Of a stretch of DNA of 64,000 bases, positions 26,567-39,556 are shown piece after piece. The DNA lies in assembly GCF_003326015.1 (NCBI RefSeq), contig NZ_CP023860.1, positions 1,488,001 through 1,552,000 of the forward strand. Reading direction: 5' to 3'. The first letter of the stretch is position 1; the number at the start of each line of letters is the position of its first letter. The notes beneath the pieces were generated by a model, which had not been told where the DNA came from, did no database searches, and worked only from the letters and a program-made list of their open reading frames with translations. This DNA is from Candidatus Thioglobus sp. NP1. GTDB lineage: Bacteria > Pseudomonadota > Gammaproteobacteria > PS1 > Pseudothioglobaceae. Position numbers and translations under genes: made by a program.

Positions 26567-27607
<1,041 letters not shown>

Positions 27608-27632
27608 CCATTAACAAGTCGGGATCTTAATA

Positions 27633-28436
27633 ATGCGACTTTTACGACTATTAGTGCCGATACTTTTTTCAATAATTCTTATTGTTCTAGATACTCGTTT
27701 TTCATACTTAGATAATTTTAAGCGATTTACTTTAACACTTCTTTCGCCAATCTATTTCGTTGTTGATTTACCTAATCACGTTATTGATTGGGTTAATGAT
27801 AAAGGCACTGATAATGCCGAACTAATTTCTGAAAATGAATATTTGGAGGGTAAACTCACTGAGCTCAAAGCAAGGCTTCAAACCTATAATAATCTTATTC
27901 TAGAAAACCAAAAATTATCTCAACTACTAGATTCAACATACATCATTCCTGAACATCAAATCACATTAGGAAATGTTAAATCGATTTCTCAATCAAGATT
28001 AAATAAAAAAATTATTATTGATAAGGGTATGAATGATGGAGTCACTCTATCTCAATTAGTCATTGGATCTGATGGTGTAGTAGGACAAGTCAGCCAAGTT
28101 ACCCCACTTTATTCTACTGTTCAACTTATTACAGATCCTACTCAACACATGCCTGTTAAAAACTCTCGAAATGGCATTAGAGGAATATCAAGAGGAATTG
28201 CCTCTAAGGAAGAAGGCTTAATCATAGAATATATACCTCTAGGCTCGGATGTTAAATTAGGAGACATTTTTGTAACAAGTGGAGTTGGTAATTCATATCC
28301 AATTGGTTATCTTTTTGGTAGAGTTATTGCTGTTGATGAAGCTTCTAACGAGTCCTTCCTAACGATATCTCTTGAGCCACTTCAAAACATGAATAAGTTA
28401 GAATTAATTTTAGTTGTTTCCAATAATAATGAATAA
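27633..28436 (+). CDS. mreC: Rod-shape-determining protein MreC
   Basis: Bitopic membrane protein that links MreB to PBP2 in the periplasm. The 267-aa protein has one N-terminal membrane span (LLVPILFSIILIVLDTRF), then a helical coiled segment with ELISENEYLEGKLTELKARL near residues 68-87, and a beta-barrel periplasmic domain (NKKIIIDKGMNDGV, QLITDPTQHMPV, TSGVGNSYPIGYLFGRVI). It begins 25 bases after mreB and overlaps mreD by 8 bases. Confidence 0.92.
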   Translation: MRLLRLLVPILFSIILIVLDTRFSYLDNFKRFTLTLLSPIYFVVDLPNHVIDWVNDKGTDNAELISENEYLEGKLTELKARLQTYNNLILENQKLSQLLDSTYIIPEHQITLGNVKSISQSRLNKKIIIDKGMNDGVTLSQLVIGSDGVVGQVSQVTPLYSTVQLITDPTQHMPVKNSRNGIRGISRGIASKEEGLIIEYIPLGSDVKLGDIFVTSGVGNSYPIGYLFGRVIAVDEASNESFLTISLEPLQNMNKLELILVVSNNNE

Positions 28437-28896
28437 ACAGACCTCATTTATACTCTTAATAAAAGTATCAGTTATTGCTTTGATCATTGGTGCTATTTCA
28501 TTACCACAAGCTTTAGAGGCTGCTTCTCCATTATGGATGCTAATAATCTTTATATATTGGTTAATATATTCTGAAGCAAAGAGCCCCTATCTTTCGGCTT
28601 TGATACTTGGATTATTATTGGATATTCTTCAAGGAGGCATCTTAGGGCAAAATGCCTTAAATCTTGTAATTAGTTCAGCTTTTATTTTAAATGTCAAAAA
28701 ATCATTTTTTGTCTCTAATTTAACAACTCAACAGGTGTATGTTTTTATTGCCTCTTCAATCTATCTATCAACTCTTCTCATAACCCATATCGCAATTCAA
28801 GGTTTTGATTTTAGCTGGTTCGTTCTTCTTTCCCCCTTTACTAGCGCAGTAATATGGCCTGTCATTAGATTCTTATTTGCCAAGATAGATAATTGA
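28429..28896 (+). CDS. mreD: Rod-shape-determining protein MreD
   Basis: Integral membrane partner of MreC. The ATG at 28429, overlapping the mreC end by 8 bases, gives 155 aa; an upstream in-frame TTG would add five residues. The protein is almost entirely hydrophobic, with about five spans. LILGLLLDILQGGILGQNAL near residue 60 contains the conserved G-LLD-L-G-G-N family pattern. Placement between mreC and mrdA makes the call secure despite the weak sequence conservation of this family. Confidence 0.9.
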   Translation: MNKQTSFILLIKVSVIALIIGAISLPQALEAASPLWMLIIFIYWLIYSEAKSPYLSALILGLLLDILQGGILGQNALNLVISSAFILNVKKSFFVSNLTTQQVYVFIASSIYLSTLLITHIAIQGFDFSWFVLLSPFTSAVIWPVIRFLFAKIDN

Positions 28897-28909
28897 TTAA
28901 CTAACAAGT

Positions 28910-31902
<2,993 letters not shown>

Positions 31903-32337
31903 TTAAAAAGCTTGATTAATTTCATCAAAACCAAAACCTCTTGATTGTAAAAAACGTTTTTGTTTAGCTTGATCGTTAAAGTCCTGCGGAGGAGTATCAC
32001 CAAATTTTTTGTTTCTAACTTCTTTTGCTAATTTAAACCAGTCAAAAATATCTAGATTAAATTTATTGATACCTCTTTGCTTGAGTTCAGATACTATTTT
32101 TAAAGGGCCTTTACCTTGGTTATGTCTCATTAGAATAAATGCTTCAGAAAATCGCTCATCACTTTGATAATTTTGCTCAATTAAAATCAGCAATGAGTCA
32201 TTAATAGCAGAAATATCAAAACCCTTAGCCTGTAATTTTGTCAATAATTCTAACTGAGAATGCTCACGCCTCATCAGCATTCTTAATGCTGCTGAATAGC
32301 ATCTATTCTTCTGGTTTTGACTCTGATTCTGGCTCAT
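31903..32337 (-). CDS. recX: Recombination regulatory protein RecX
   Basis: Small helical protein that binds RecA filaments and modulates recombinase activity. With the ATG at 32337 it has 144 aa; a GTG at 32349 would add four residues. It carries the RecX repeats: [22 protein letters not shown], then [36 protein letters not shown] and a final [15 protein letters not shown]. Its start lies inside the last codons of recA in another frame (35-base overlap), so RecX is translationally coupled to RecA at a presumably low level. Confidence 0.9.
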   Translation of the reverse strand: MSQNQSQNQKNRCYSAALRMLMRREHSQLELLTKLQAKGFDISAINDSLLILIEQNYQSDERFSEAFILMRHNQGKGPLKIVSELKQRGINKFNLDIFDWFKLAKEVRNKKFGDTPPQDFNDQAKQKRFLQSRGFGFDEINQAF

Positions 32338-33334
32338 CTTGATCACCACTCATCAATTTTTCACGAATTTTTCCTTCGAGCATTTGACTCATATCAGTAT
32401 GATCTTTTAAATATTCTCTAGCATTATCTTTGCCTTGACCAATTCTTTCACCTTCAACACTATACCAAGCTCCAGCCTTCTCTACATATCCAAGCTCAAC
32501 ACCAAGATCTATAATTTCACTTTCTCTAGAAATACCTTGATTATATAAAATTTGAAATTCTGCTTTTTTAAATGGAGGCGCAACTTTGTTTTTCAGAACC
32601 TTTACACGGGTTTCATTGCCCAAAATTTCATCACCTTTTTTAATGGCACCAATTCGTCTAATATCTAAGCGAACTGAGGCATAAAATTTAAGTGCATTAC
32701 CTCCAGTAGTTGTCTCTGGATTTCCAAACATAACACCAATTTTCATTCTGAGCTGGTTAATAAATATTACCATAGTATTAGTGCGCTTTATATTTGAGGT
32801 GAGTTTTCTTAAAGCTTGAGACATCAATCTTGCTTGTAATCCCATATGAGAAGCACCCATCTCACCTTCAATTTCTGCCTTTGGCGTTAATGCAGCTACT
32901 GAATCAATAACAAGAACATCAACACTTCCTGAGCGAACTAACATATCAGTAATTTCTAGTGCTTGCTCACCAGTATCTGGTTGCGAAATTAGTAGGTCAT
33001 CAGTATTTACACCAAGCTTTCTAGCATAAGAAGGATCTAAAGCATGTTCAGCATCAATAAAAGCAGCAGTTCCTCCTAATTTTTGCATTTCAGCAATTAC
33101 ATGAAGAGTCATTGTTGTTTTTCCTGACGACTCAGGACCATAAATTTCAATAACTCTGCCTTTGGGAAGTCCACCTATGCCCAAAGCAATATCAAGGCTT
33201 AAACTCCCCGTAGAAACGGCCTCAATGTCGGTTCTTGCCTCCTCGTCACCCAAAAACATAACTGAGCCCTTACCAAACTGTTTTTCAATTTGACCAAGTG
33301 CTACTTTTAAGGCTTCTTTTTTCTGTTCATCCAC
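32303..33334 (-). CDS. recA: Recombinase RecA
   Basis: DNA-strand-exchange ATPase of homologous recombination. The 343-aa protein shows [14 protein letters not shown], Walker [10 protein letters not shown] (66-74), the [19 protein letters not shown] block with Walker B, loop L1 [20 protein letters not shown], loop L2 near [20 protein letters not shown], and an acidic C-terminal tail. The start is GTG at 33334, with GGGAGAG upstream. Only 48 bases separate it from divergent ribD, and no CTGT-N8-ACAG LexA box is visible in them, so SOS induction of the E. coli kind is doubtful. Confidence 0.96.
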   Translation of the reverse strand: MDEQKKEALKVALGQIEKQFGKGSVMFLGDEEARTDIEAVSTGSLSLDIALGIGGLPKGRVIEIYGPESSGKTTMTLHVIAEMQKLGGTAAFIDAEHALDPSYARKLGVNTDDLLISQPDTGEQALEITDMLVRSGSVDVLVIDSVAALTPKAEIEGEMGASHMGLQARLMSQALRKLTSNIKRTNTMVIFINQLRMKIGVMFGNPETTTGGNALKFYASVRLDIRRIGAIKKGDEILGNETRVKVLKNKVAPPFKKAEFQILYNQGISRESEIIDLGVELGYVEKAGAWYSVEGERIGQGKDNAREYLKDHTDMSQMLEGKIREKLMSGDQDEPESESKPEE

Positions 33335-33382
33335 GCCGCTCTCCCGAGTAAAATATTAAATAAATTATTTATAATTATTATA

Positions 33383-34426
33383 ATGGCTTTCACTGAACAA
33401 GATATAGAATGTATGTCTCTGGCTCTCAAACTTTCTCAGTTTGGTCGATCAGATGTTGGTGCAAATCCGATGGTTGGTTGTGTTATAACTCGTGATGATA
33501 AAATTATTGCTCAGGACTACCATCAACTCTATGGTGATGGGCATGCTGAAATTAATGCCCTCAATCAAATCAATCATGAAGCAGAAAATACAAAACTCTA
33601 CGTTACCCTTGAACCATGCTCACATTATGGAAAAACGCCTCCATGCGTTGCTGCACTAATTAATGCTGGTGTAAAAAAAGTCTTTATTGCAATGATTGAT
33701 CCAAATCCCTTAGTTTCTGGGAAAGGAATTAAAATCTTACAAGATGCTGGTGTTGAAGTTGATATTGGGTTACTTGAAAATGAAGCAAAAGATCTTAACC
33801 GAGGATTTATTAAAAGAATGCAAACTGGTATGCCATTTGTGACATCCAAGATTGCTATGAGTATCGATGGAAAAATTGCAATGAAGAGTGGTGAAAGTAA
33901 ATGGATTACTTCTGAAGCATCTAGAAATGATGTTCAGATACTACGAAGTGAAAACCAGGCAATCATGACTGGCTCAAAGACAGTTTCAAATGATAATCCA
34001 AAGATGACAGTTAGGCTTAATAACTCAAAATCTAAACCTTTAAGAGTAGTTATTGATAGTAATAATCAAATTATTGATAAATCTCTTAATATCTTTTCAT
34101 CTGATGCTGGAACACTAATACTTAATAATTCTAATTCAGAAATTCTATCTAATGGAAAATTAGATTTAAAATCTGCTCTACGTCAACTGGGTAAAAAAGG
34201 AATTAATACGCTACTTCTTGAAGCGGGTAGTGGCCTCAATGGAGCAATGCTAGAAGCTGGTTTAATTGATGAGTATATAATCTACACTGCTCCAGTAATC
34301 CTAGGAAGTGATGCTAGTTCAATGATTAACATTCCATTAAATAAAATGTCTGAAAAGATTGAGCTTAATATTCTTGATATTCGTCAGATTGGCTCAGATA
34401 TAAAAATTAGAGCAACGCTGAAATGA
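33383..34426 (+). CDS. ribD: Bifunctional riboflavin deaminase/reductase RibD
   Basis: Catalyses two early riboflavin steps: deamination of the pyrimidine and NADPH reduction of its ribosyl side chain. The 347-aa protein has an N-terminal cytidine-deaminase-like domain with the zinc site HAEINAL (His54, Glu56) and PCSHYGKTPPC (Cys79, Cys88). The reductase domain from about residue 148 begins PFVTSKIAMSIDGKIAMKSG, with ANP-V and LLLEAGSGLNGAML. Its stop overlaps the coaBC start (ATGA). ribE/ribBA/ribH do not follow. Confidence 0.94.
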   Translation: MAFTEQDIECMSLALKLSQFGRSDVGANPMVGCVITRDDKIIAQDYHQLYGDGHAEINALNQINHEAENTKLYVTLEPCSHYGKTPPCVAALINAGVKKVFIAMIDPNPLVSGKGIKILQDAGVEVDIGLLENEAKDLNRGFIKRMQTGMPFVTSKIAMSIDGKIAMKSGESKWITSEASRNDVQILRSENQAIMTGSKTVSNDNPKMTVRLNNSKSKPLRVVIDSNNQIIDKSLNIFSSDAGTLILNNSNSEILSNGKLDLKSALRQLGKKGINTLLLEAGSGLNGAMLEAGLIDEYIIYTAPVILGSDASSMINIPLNKMSEKIELNILDIRQIGSDIKIRATLK

Positions 34427-35616
34427 ATACTCTTGATAATAAAAGAATTGTATTAGGAGTTAGTGGTTCAATAGCAGCCTATAAGGCTCCTGATATTGTT
34501 AGACGTCTTATAGATCTGGGTGCTGATGTAAGGGTTATTATTACAGAAGGTGGTAGAGAATTCGTGAGTGAGCTATCACTTCAAACAGTTTCAAAAAATA
34601 AAGTTCATAATAATCTCTGGGATAAAGACGCTGAGCTTGCTATGGGCCATATAGAATTAGCAAAATGGGCTGATGTTATTATTATTGCTCCAGCATCTGC
34701 AAATACAATTGCCAAAATTTGTCATGGCAAAGCAGATGACCTTCTTTCAACAGTTATTCTTGCAACAAAAGCAATCATAATGATTGCTCCATCGATGAAT
34801 CAACAAATGTATGCTTCAAAAGCAATGAATGAGAATCTTCGAATACTTGAAGCTCGTGGAGTAGTTAATATAGAACCAGGGTCTGGAGAACAAGCATGCG
34901 GAGATATAGGTGAAGGAAGGTTAGCTGAACCAATTGAAATTGCTCATCAAGCAGCAAACCTATTTATTAATAATCTACTAATTGGAAAAAAGGTTTTAAT
35001 AACATTAGGAGGTACTATTGAGGCGATAGATCCTGTTAGGTTTATATCAAATAATAGTAGTGGAAAAATGGGAATGGCTCTAGCAAATGCTTGTGTCAAT
35101 TCTGGAGCAAAAGTAACTATGATTATTGGCTCAATTTCAACGCAAATTGAAAAAAGAGCAAAAGCAATTTTTGTTACTAGTGCAGATGATATGTATGAAG
35201 CTGTAATGGATAATATCGAGAATCAAGATCTTTTTATTAGTTGTGCGGCAGTTGCAGATTTCAAGCCAGCAAAAGTTAGTCAAAATAAAATTAAAAATAA
35301 TACTAATTTAGAGTCAATTATTCTTTCAAAAAATAAGGATATTTTAGAAAGTGTTTGTAAACTAAATAGTAAACCAATCTGTATTGGCTTTGCAGCAGAA
35401 ACTGAAAATCTTATATCAAACGCGACTGAGAAACTAATAAATAAAAAATGTGATGCAATTGTTGTGAATGATGTCTCAAACAGAGAGTTTGGTCTGAATT
35501 CTGATAATAATGAAGTTCACTTTATAACATCAAAGAAAACTGAAAAAATTGATAAGAATAGCAAACAAATTATTGCTGAAAAATTAATTAATAAAATTGT
35601 AAAATATTTTTTCTAA
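34423..35616 (+). CDS. coaBC: Phosphopantothenoylcysteine decarboxylase/synthase CoaBC
   Basis: Bifunctional coenzyme A enzyme, 397 aa. The N-terminal CoaC flavoprotein half has RIVLGVSGSIAAYKAPDIVR, HIELAKWADVIIIAPASANT with the active-site His, and the PSMNQQMY clamp. The CoaB half from about residue 190 has TLGGTIEAIDPVRFISNNSS then GKMG, and CAAVADFKPA. It overlaps ribD by four bases, so the two cofactor genes are coupled. A 453-base gene-free region follows. Confidence 0.94.
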   Translation: MNTLDNKRIVLGVSGSIAAYKAPDIVRRLIDLGADVRVIITEGGREFVSELSLQTVSKNKVHNNLWDKDAELAMGHIELAKWADVIIIAPASANTIAKICHGKADDLLSTVILATKAIIMIAPSMNQQMYASKAMNENLRILEARGVVNIEPGSGEQACGDIGEGRLAEPIEIAHQAANLFINNLLIGKKVLITLGGTIEAIDPVRFISNNSSGKMGMALANACVNSGAKVTMIIGSISTQIEKRAKAIFVTSADDMYEAVMDNIENQDLFISCAAVADFKPAKVSQNKIKNNTNLESIILSKNKDILESVCKLNSKPICIGFAAETENLISNATEKLINKKCDAIVVNDVSNREFGLNSDNNEVHFITSKKTEKIDKNSKQIIAEKLINKIVKYFF

Positions 35617-36069
35617 TTCTCCAAGATGCCTATACATAAAGGCTTTGTGGACTTACTCACAAAACTGTGGATAACTCTGGTGATATCTCTTAATATCATT
35701 AATAAAATTGCGTCAGAATAGTAAATTCTATGGTTTTGGTTAATAAATAATCACCTCTATTTTTTCTATATAAATCAACAACTTATATTTTTATAGTTTT
35801 CAAAATTAATTTTGTTAATTGTAAAATTATTACTTAAAACTCAAATAGCGGATAACTTTTCTAGTTTTCCTTGATATAGAGCGATTTGAAGGACTAATTA
35901 CTTTTTAAATTTTATTTATCCAGATTAAAAAAAATATCATTTAAAGTCAATTCTTATAGTAATAATTAACTAAATTATTTGTTGAAATTTAAAAAGCTTT
36001 TTTAGTCTTGTTTAGTGGCTTACTTAAAGGAAATTTAAGGCCAAAACAATCCATAATTATTTTTTCAAA
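35617..36069. other. Gene-free AT-rich region with DnaA-box sequences
   Basis: The longest gap in the window, between the 3' ends of coaBC (+) and dnaE (-). I see no credible open frame. A perfect DnaA box, TTATCCACA on the minus strand, lies at 35666-35674. Weaker relatives are TTATCCAGA (35916-35924, one mismatch) and TTATCCGCT (minus, 35847-35855, two mismatches). TTTGTG/CACAAA (35644-35649 with 35658-35663) is a small inverted repeat beside the perfect box. The AAAAAGCTTTTT palindrome near 35991-36002 may belong to the dnaE 3' end. It could be a DnaA-titration or regulatory site or, less likely, a replication origin. Confidence 0.45.
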
Positions 36070-39000
36070 CTAGTAATTAATTTGGTATTTATCGTGACCA
36101 AATTTTTGTTCAATTGTATCTAGTAATTCACGATCTAAGGAAACATCATATTCTTTTGAAAGTGGAATATTTCCAGATGCATTACTAGATTGATACTCGA
36201 TAATTACTGGACACTTTCCACGAAAATCTTTAAGTAGATTACATAGCTCTTCGTACTTGTTTTTATTATCGTCACTTAGTTTAATTTTTAAAAATTTGGC
36301 GTACTTTAATTGAACTTTTTGAACAGGTTCTATTTTATCTACAACAATCTGCCATTGCTCTCTAAAATCTTGATTTACTTTCCCTGAAATAACAACAACT
36401 TCATCTAGAATTAATTGGTCACTATTTGAACTAAGTGCTTGAGAGAAAACAGCTGCATTTATTTTCCTTTTTCCGTCTTCAACCTTTAAGCTTGCCATCA
36501 AACCTCTTCTAGTATTTCGATAATCAATATCAGATATTAGGGCTAGAACACGGACCTCACGATTATTTCTAAATACTAATTCATTTGGTAAAGTGCAAAC
36601 TATTGATTTCAGTTCATTCTTATACCAATCAGTTGGATGCCTATTGAGGTAATAGCCCATCACTTTTTTTTCGAATACCATCATTTGCTTGAAAGATAAG
36701 TAAGAACCACTTATGTATTTCTTTTCGTATTCAGTATCAGTTTCGACTTCTGCAAATAGGCCACCTTGCCCAATTAATAAATCATTTTGTCTTTGTTCTG
36801 CCTGAGTTCTAGCATTCGGATATGTGGATATAAGAGTTGCTCTTTTTACACCAAAATTATCAAATGCCCCAGCATAGATTAACGCCTCTAATGCCCTTCG
36901 ATTAAGAAACTTCTTTTCTATTCGCAAGCAAAAGTCAAAAATATCTAAGAAATCACCATTTTTTATTCGCTCTATAACAATCTCTCTAACTAGTGCCTCA
37001 CCAACTCCTTTTATCGCACCGAGCCCATAAACTATTGTCATATTATCTTTAATGCTAAACTCATATTCAGATTGATTTATATCAGGAGCAATAAATATGA
37101 TTCCTTTTTTCTTTGATTCTCCAACCGTAAAAGCAACTCGATCAGTATCATCCATTGCTGATGATAATACTGCACTCATATAGGGAGCTGGAAAATGAGC
37201 TTTTAGCCATGCGGTCTGATAAGAAATATAAGCATAGGCAACTGAATGAGATTTATTAAATCCATAGCCTGAAAATTTATCAATTAGGTCAAAAATTTCA
37301 TTGGCCTTATCTTTTTCAATATTTTTTTTGGCAGCGCCTTTTACAAAAACCTCTCTTTGTTCAGCCATTTCTTCAGCTTTTTTCTTACCCATTGCTCTTC
37401 GCAATATATCTGCACCACCCAAAGAGTAGCCCGCCATAATTTGAGCAGATTTCATTACCTGCTCTTGATAAATAAAAACACCATTTGTTGGTTTTAAAAT
37501 TTCTTCCAGTATCTTATGAGGATATCGAACTTTTGCTCCATGCTTAACTTGAATATAATCATCCACCATTCCTGACTCTAATGGGCCTGGTCTATATAAA
37601 GCTAACATGGCAACTATATCCTCAAAACAATCTGCTTTCAATTTTTTTAAATAGCCTCGCATCCCATCTGATTCAAGCTGAAAAACTCCAGTAGTATCAC
37701 AATCTTGAAGTAATTTATATACTTTTGGATCATCCAAAGCGAGTTTATCAATATCTATTAAACCCTCACTTAATTTATTTTTAGCAATAATTTTTACTGC
37801 CTTATCAATAATAGTTAAATTTGATAAACCAAGAAAATCAAACTTAACAAGACCAACTGCTTCAACATCATCTTTATCAAACTGAGAGACAATAACATCT
37901 GACTCATCAGCTCCTTTGTATATTGGGCAAAAATCACTAATCTTGCTTGGTGCAATAACTACACCACCAGCATGCGTCCCAACATTTCTAATTAGGCCTT
38001 CCAATTCTTGAGACAAGTCAATAAGTGTAGAAACACTCTCTTCAGAATCATAGCGGGCCTTAAGCTCTGAAGAATCCTCTAAGGCTTTTTCTAATGTAAT
38101 CTTTAATTCATTTGGAATCATTTTAGAGATCTGATCACTAAAGCCATAAGGGTGTCCTAAGACTCTTCCTACATCTCTTACAACTCCTTTAGCAGCCATA
38201 GTTCCGTAAGTAATAATTTGAGAAACTTTATCAGACCCATATTTGCTGGCAACGTATGCAATAACTTCATCTCTTCTATCAGTACAAAAATCAATATCAA
38301 AGTCAGGCATTGATATTCGCTCAGGATTAAGAAAACGCTCAAATAAAAGATCATGTTCAATTGGATCTACATTTGTTATAGATAATGCCCAAGCAACTAA
38401 AGAACCAGCTCCTGAACCCCTTCCTGGTCCAACAGGAATACCATTCTCTTTAGCCCATCTTATAAAGTCAGAGACAATTAAAAAATACCCTGGATAGTCC
38501 ATTTCTAAAATCACAGACAACTCAAAATTTAATCTATCAAAATAAATCTCTTCATTTACTTTAATATCCTTTAATCTTTCTTTGAGACCCAACAATGACT
38601 CTTCATTAAAGAATTCAGAGATTGACTTTCCCTCTGGTGTTGGAAAAACTGGAAGATAATTTTTTTCAAATAGTTCAAAGTGCAAATTGCATCTTTTTGA
38701 AAGCTCAAGTGTATTTTTTAAAATATTTGGGAAGTCAGAAAATAGCTCAGACATCTCGCTAGGTGTTTTTAAATACTGCGCCTTACTAAAATGCTTTAAT
38801 CTGCGAGCATCATCTAGCAGACCTCCTTCTGAAATACATATTCTTGCTTCATGAGCCTCATAATCTTCTTTTTTTAAAAATTGAACATCATTAGTTGCCA
38901 CTACTGGAATATTTAATTTTAATCCTAGCTCTATAGTCTGATTAAGAAGACTTTCATCAAATGTTCGATTAGTTCTTTGAACAGCCATATAGTAGCGACT

Positions 39001-39480
39001 ATTAAATACTGATTCCCAGCTTTTAACTTTTTCTTCTGCAATTTCTAACTTACCTGATAAGAATAGTTTTGAAATATCTGAGGTTACTAAAGGTGCTATC
39101 ATAATTAAACCTTCATTATGAGAGATGAGTTGCTCTTCATTTACAGTTGCAATTGAAATACCTTGTTCACCTAAGTATGCTTTAGAGATAAGCTCTGAAA
39201 GATTTAAATACCCTTTGTGGTTTTGACAAAGTAAAAGAACTTCATAAGTACCAAATTCAAAAGTTACTGATAACTTTGAACCAATGATTGGCTTAATTCC
39301 TTCTTTAGTAGCTTTTTGATAAAATTTAACTGCTGAAAATAGACTCATATCATCTGTCAAAGCAACACTGCTCATTCCTGCCTCTTTGACACTTTCAATT
39401 AGTTTTGAGACTCGTATCAAACTATTCTTGACAGAATATTCACTTTGGCATTGAAGATGAACAAAACCTGTAAATGACAT
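36070..39480 (-). CDS. dnaE: DNA polymerase III alpha subunit
   Basis: Replicative polymerase catalytic subunit, 1136 aa (E. coli 1160). An N-terminal PHP domain (FVHLQCQSEYSVKNSLIRVS; VALTDDMSLFSAVKFY) is followed by the palm with GVPVGPGRGSGAGSLVAWAL-like residues around 355-375 and the catalytic PDFDIDFCTDRRDEV near 393-407. The fingers/thumb region has TYGTMAAKGVVRDVGRVLG and FQLESDGMRGYLKKLK; the HhH and OB-fold (MASLKVEDG) parts are near the C-terminus. Within the PHP domain LTDDMSLF departs from the usual TDHGNM/TDHG, so metal-dependent phosphoesterase activity is doubtful, as in E. coli DnaE. It stands alone rather than with the usual lpx/accA neighbours. Confidence 0.95.
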   Translation of the reverse strand: MSFTGFVHLQCQSEYSVKNSLIRVSKLIESVKEAGMSSVALTDDMSLFSAVKFYQKATKEGIKPIIGSKLSVTFEFGTYEVLLLCQNHKGYLNLSELISKAYLGEQGISIATVNEEQLISHNEGLIMIAPLVTSDISKLFLSGKLEIAEEKVKSWESVFNSRYYMAVQRTNRTFDESLLNQTIELGLKLNIPVVATNDVQFLKKEDYEAHEARICISEGGLLDDARRLKHFSKAQYLKTPSEMSELFSDFPNILKNTLELSKRCNLHFELFEKNYLPVFPTPEGKSISEFFNEESLLGLKERLKDIKVNEEIYFDRLNFELSVILEMDYPGYFLIVSDFIRWAKENGIPVGPGRGSGAGSLVAWALSITNVDPIEHDLLFERFLNPERISMPDFDIDFCTDRRDEVIAYVASKYGSDKVSQIITYGTMAAKGVVRDVGRVLGHPYGFSDQISKMIPNELKITLEKALEDSSELKARYDSEESVSTLIDLSQELEGLIRNVGTHAGGVVIAPSKISDFCPIYKGADESDVIVSQFDKDDVEAVGLVKFDFLGLSNLTIIDKAVKIIAKNKLSEGLIDIDKLALDDPKVYKLLQDCDTTGVFQLESDGMRGYLKKLKADCFEDIVAMLALYRPGPLESGMVDDYIQVKHGAKVRYPHKILEEILKPTNGVFIYQEQVMKSAQIMAGYSLGGADILRRAMGKKKAEEMAEQREVFVKGAAKKNIEKDKANEIFDLIDKFSGYGFNKSHSVAYAYISYQTAWLKAHFPAPYMSAVLSSAMDDTDRVAFTVGESKKKGIIFIAPDINQSEYEFSIKDNMTIVYGLGAIKGVGEALVREIVIERIKNGDFLDIFDFCLRIEKKFLNRRALEALIYAGAFDNFGVKRATLISTYPNARTQAEQRQNDLLIGQGGLFAEVETDTEYEKKYISGSYLSFKQMMVFEKKVMGYYLNRHPTDWYKNELKSIVCTLPNELVFRNNREVRVLALISDIDYRNTRRGLMASLKVEDGKRKINAAVFSQALSSNSDQLILDEVVVISGKVNQDFREQWQIVVDKIEPVQKVQLKYAKFLKIKLSDDNKNKYEELCNLLKDFRGKCPVIIEYQSSNASGNIPLSKEYDVSLDRELLDTIEQKFGHDKYQINY

Positions 39481-39556
39481 AAATAAAATGATTTGGATAC
39501 TATCAATTCATTTTACAAACAAATGGCTAAAGATAAATCTATAAAAAATAAAAAAA

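Noticed and set aside
35617-36069. Chromosomal replication origin (oriC)
   Set aside because: Only one perfect DnaA box, no clear 13-mer array, no dnaA/dnaN/gyrB/mnmG next to it, and flanking genes (including rpoBC and ribosomal operons) converge on the region, opposite to the expected orientation.
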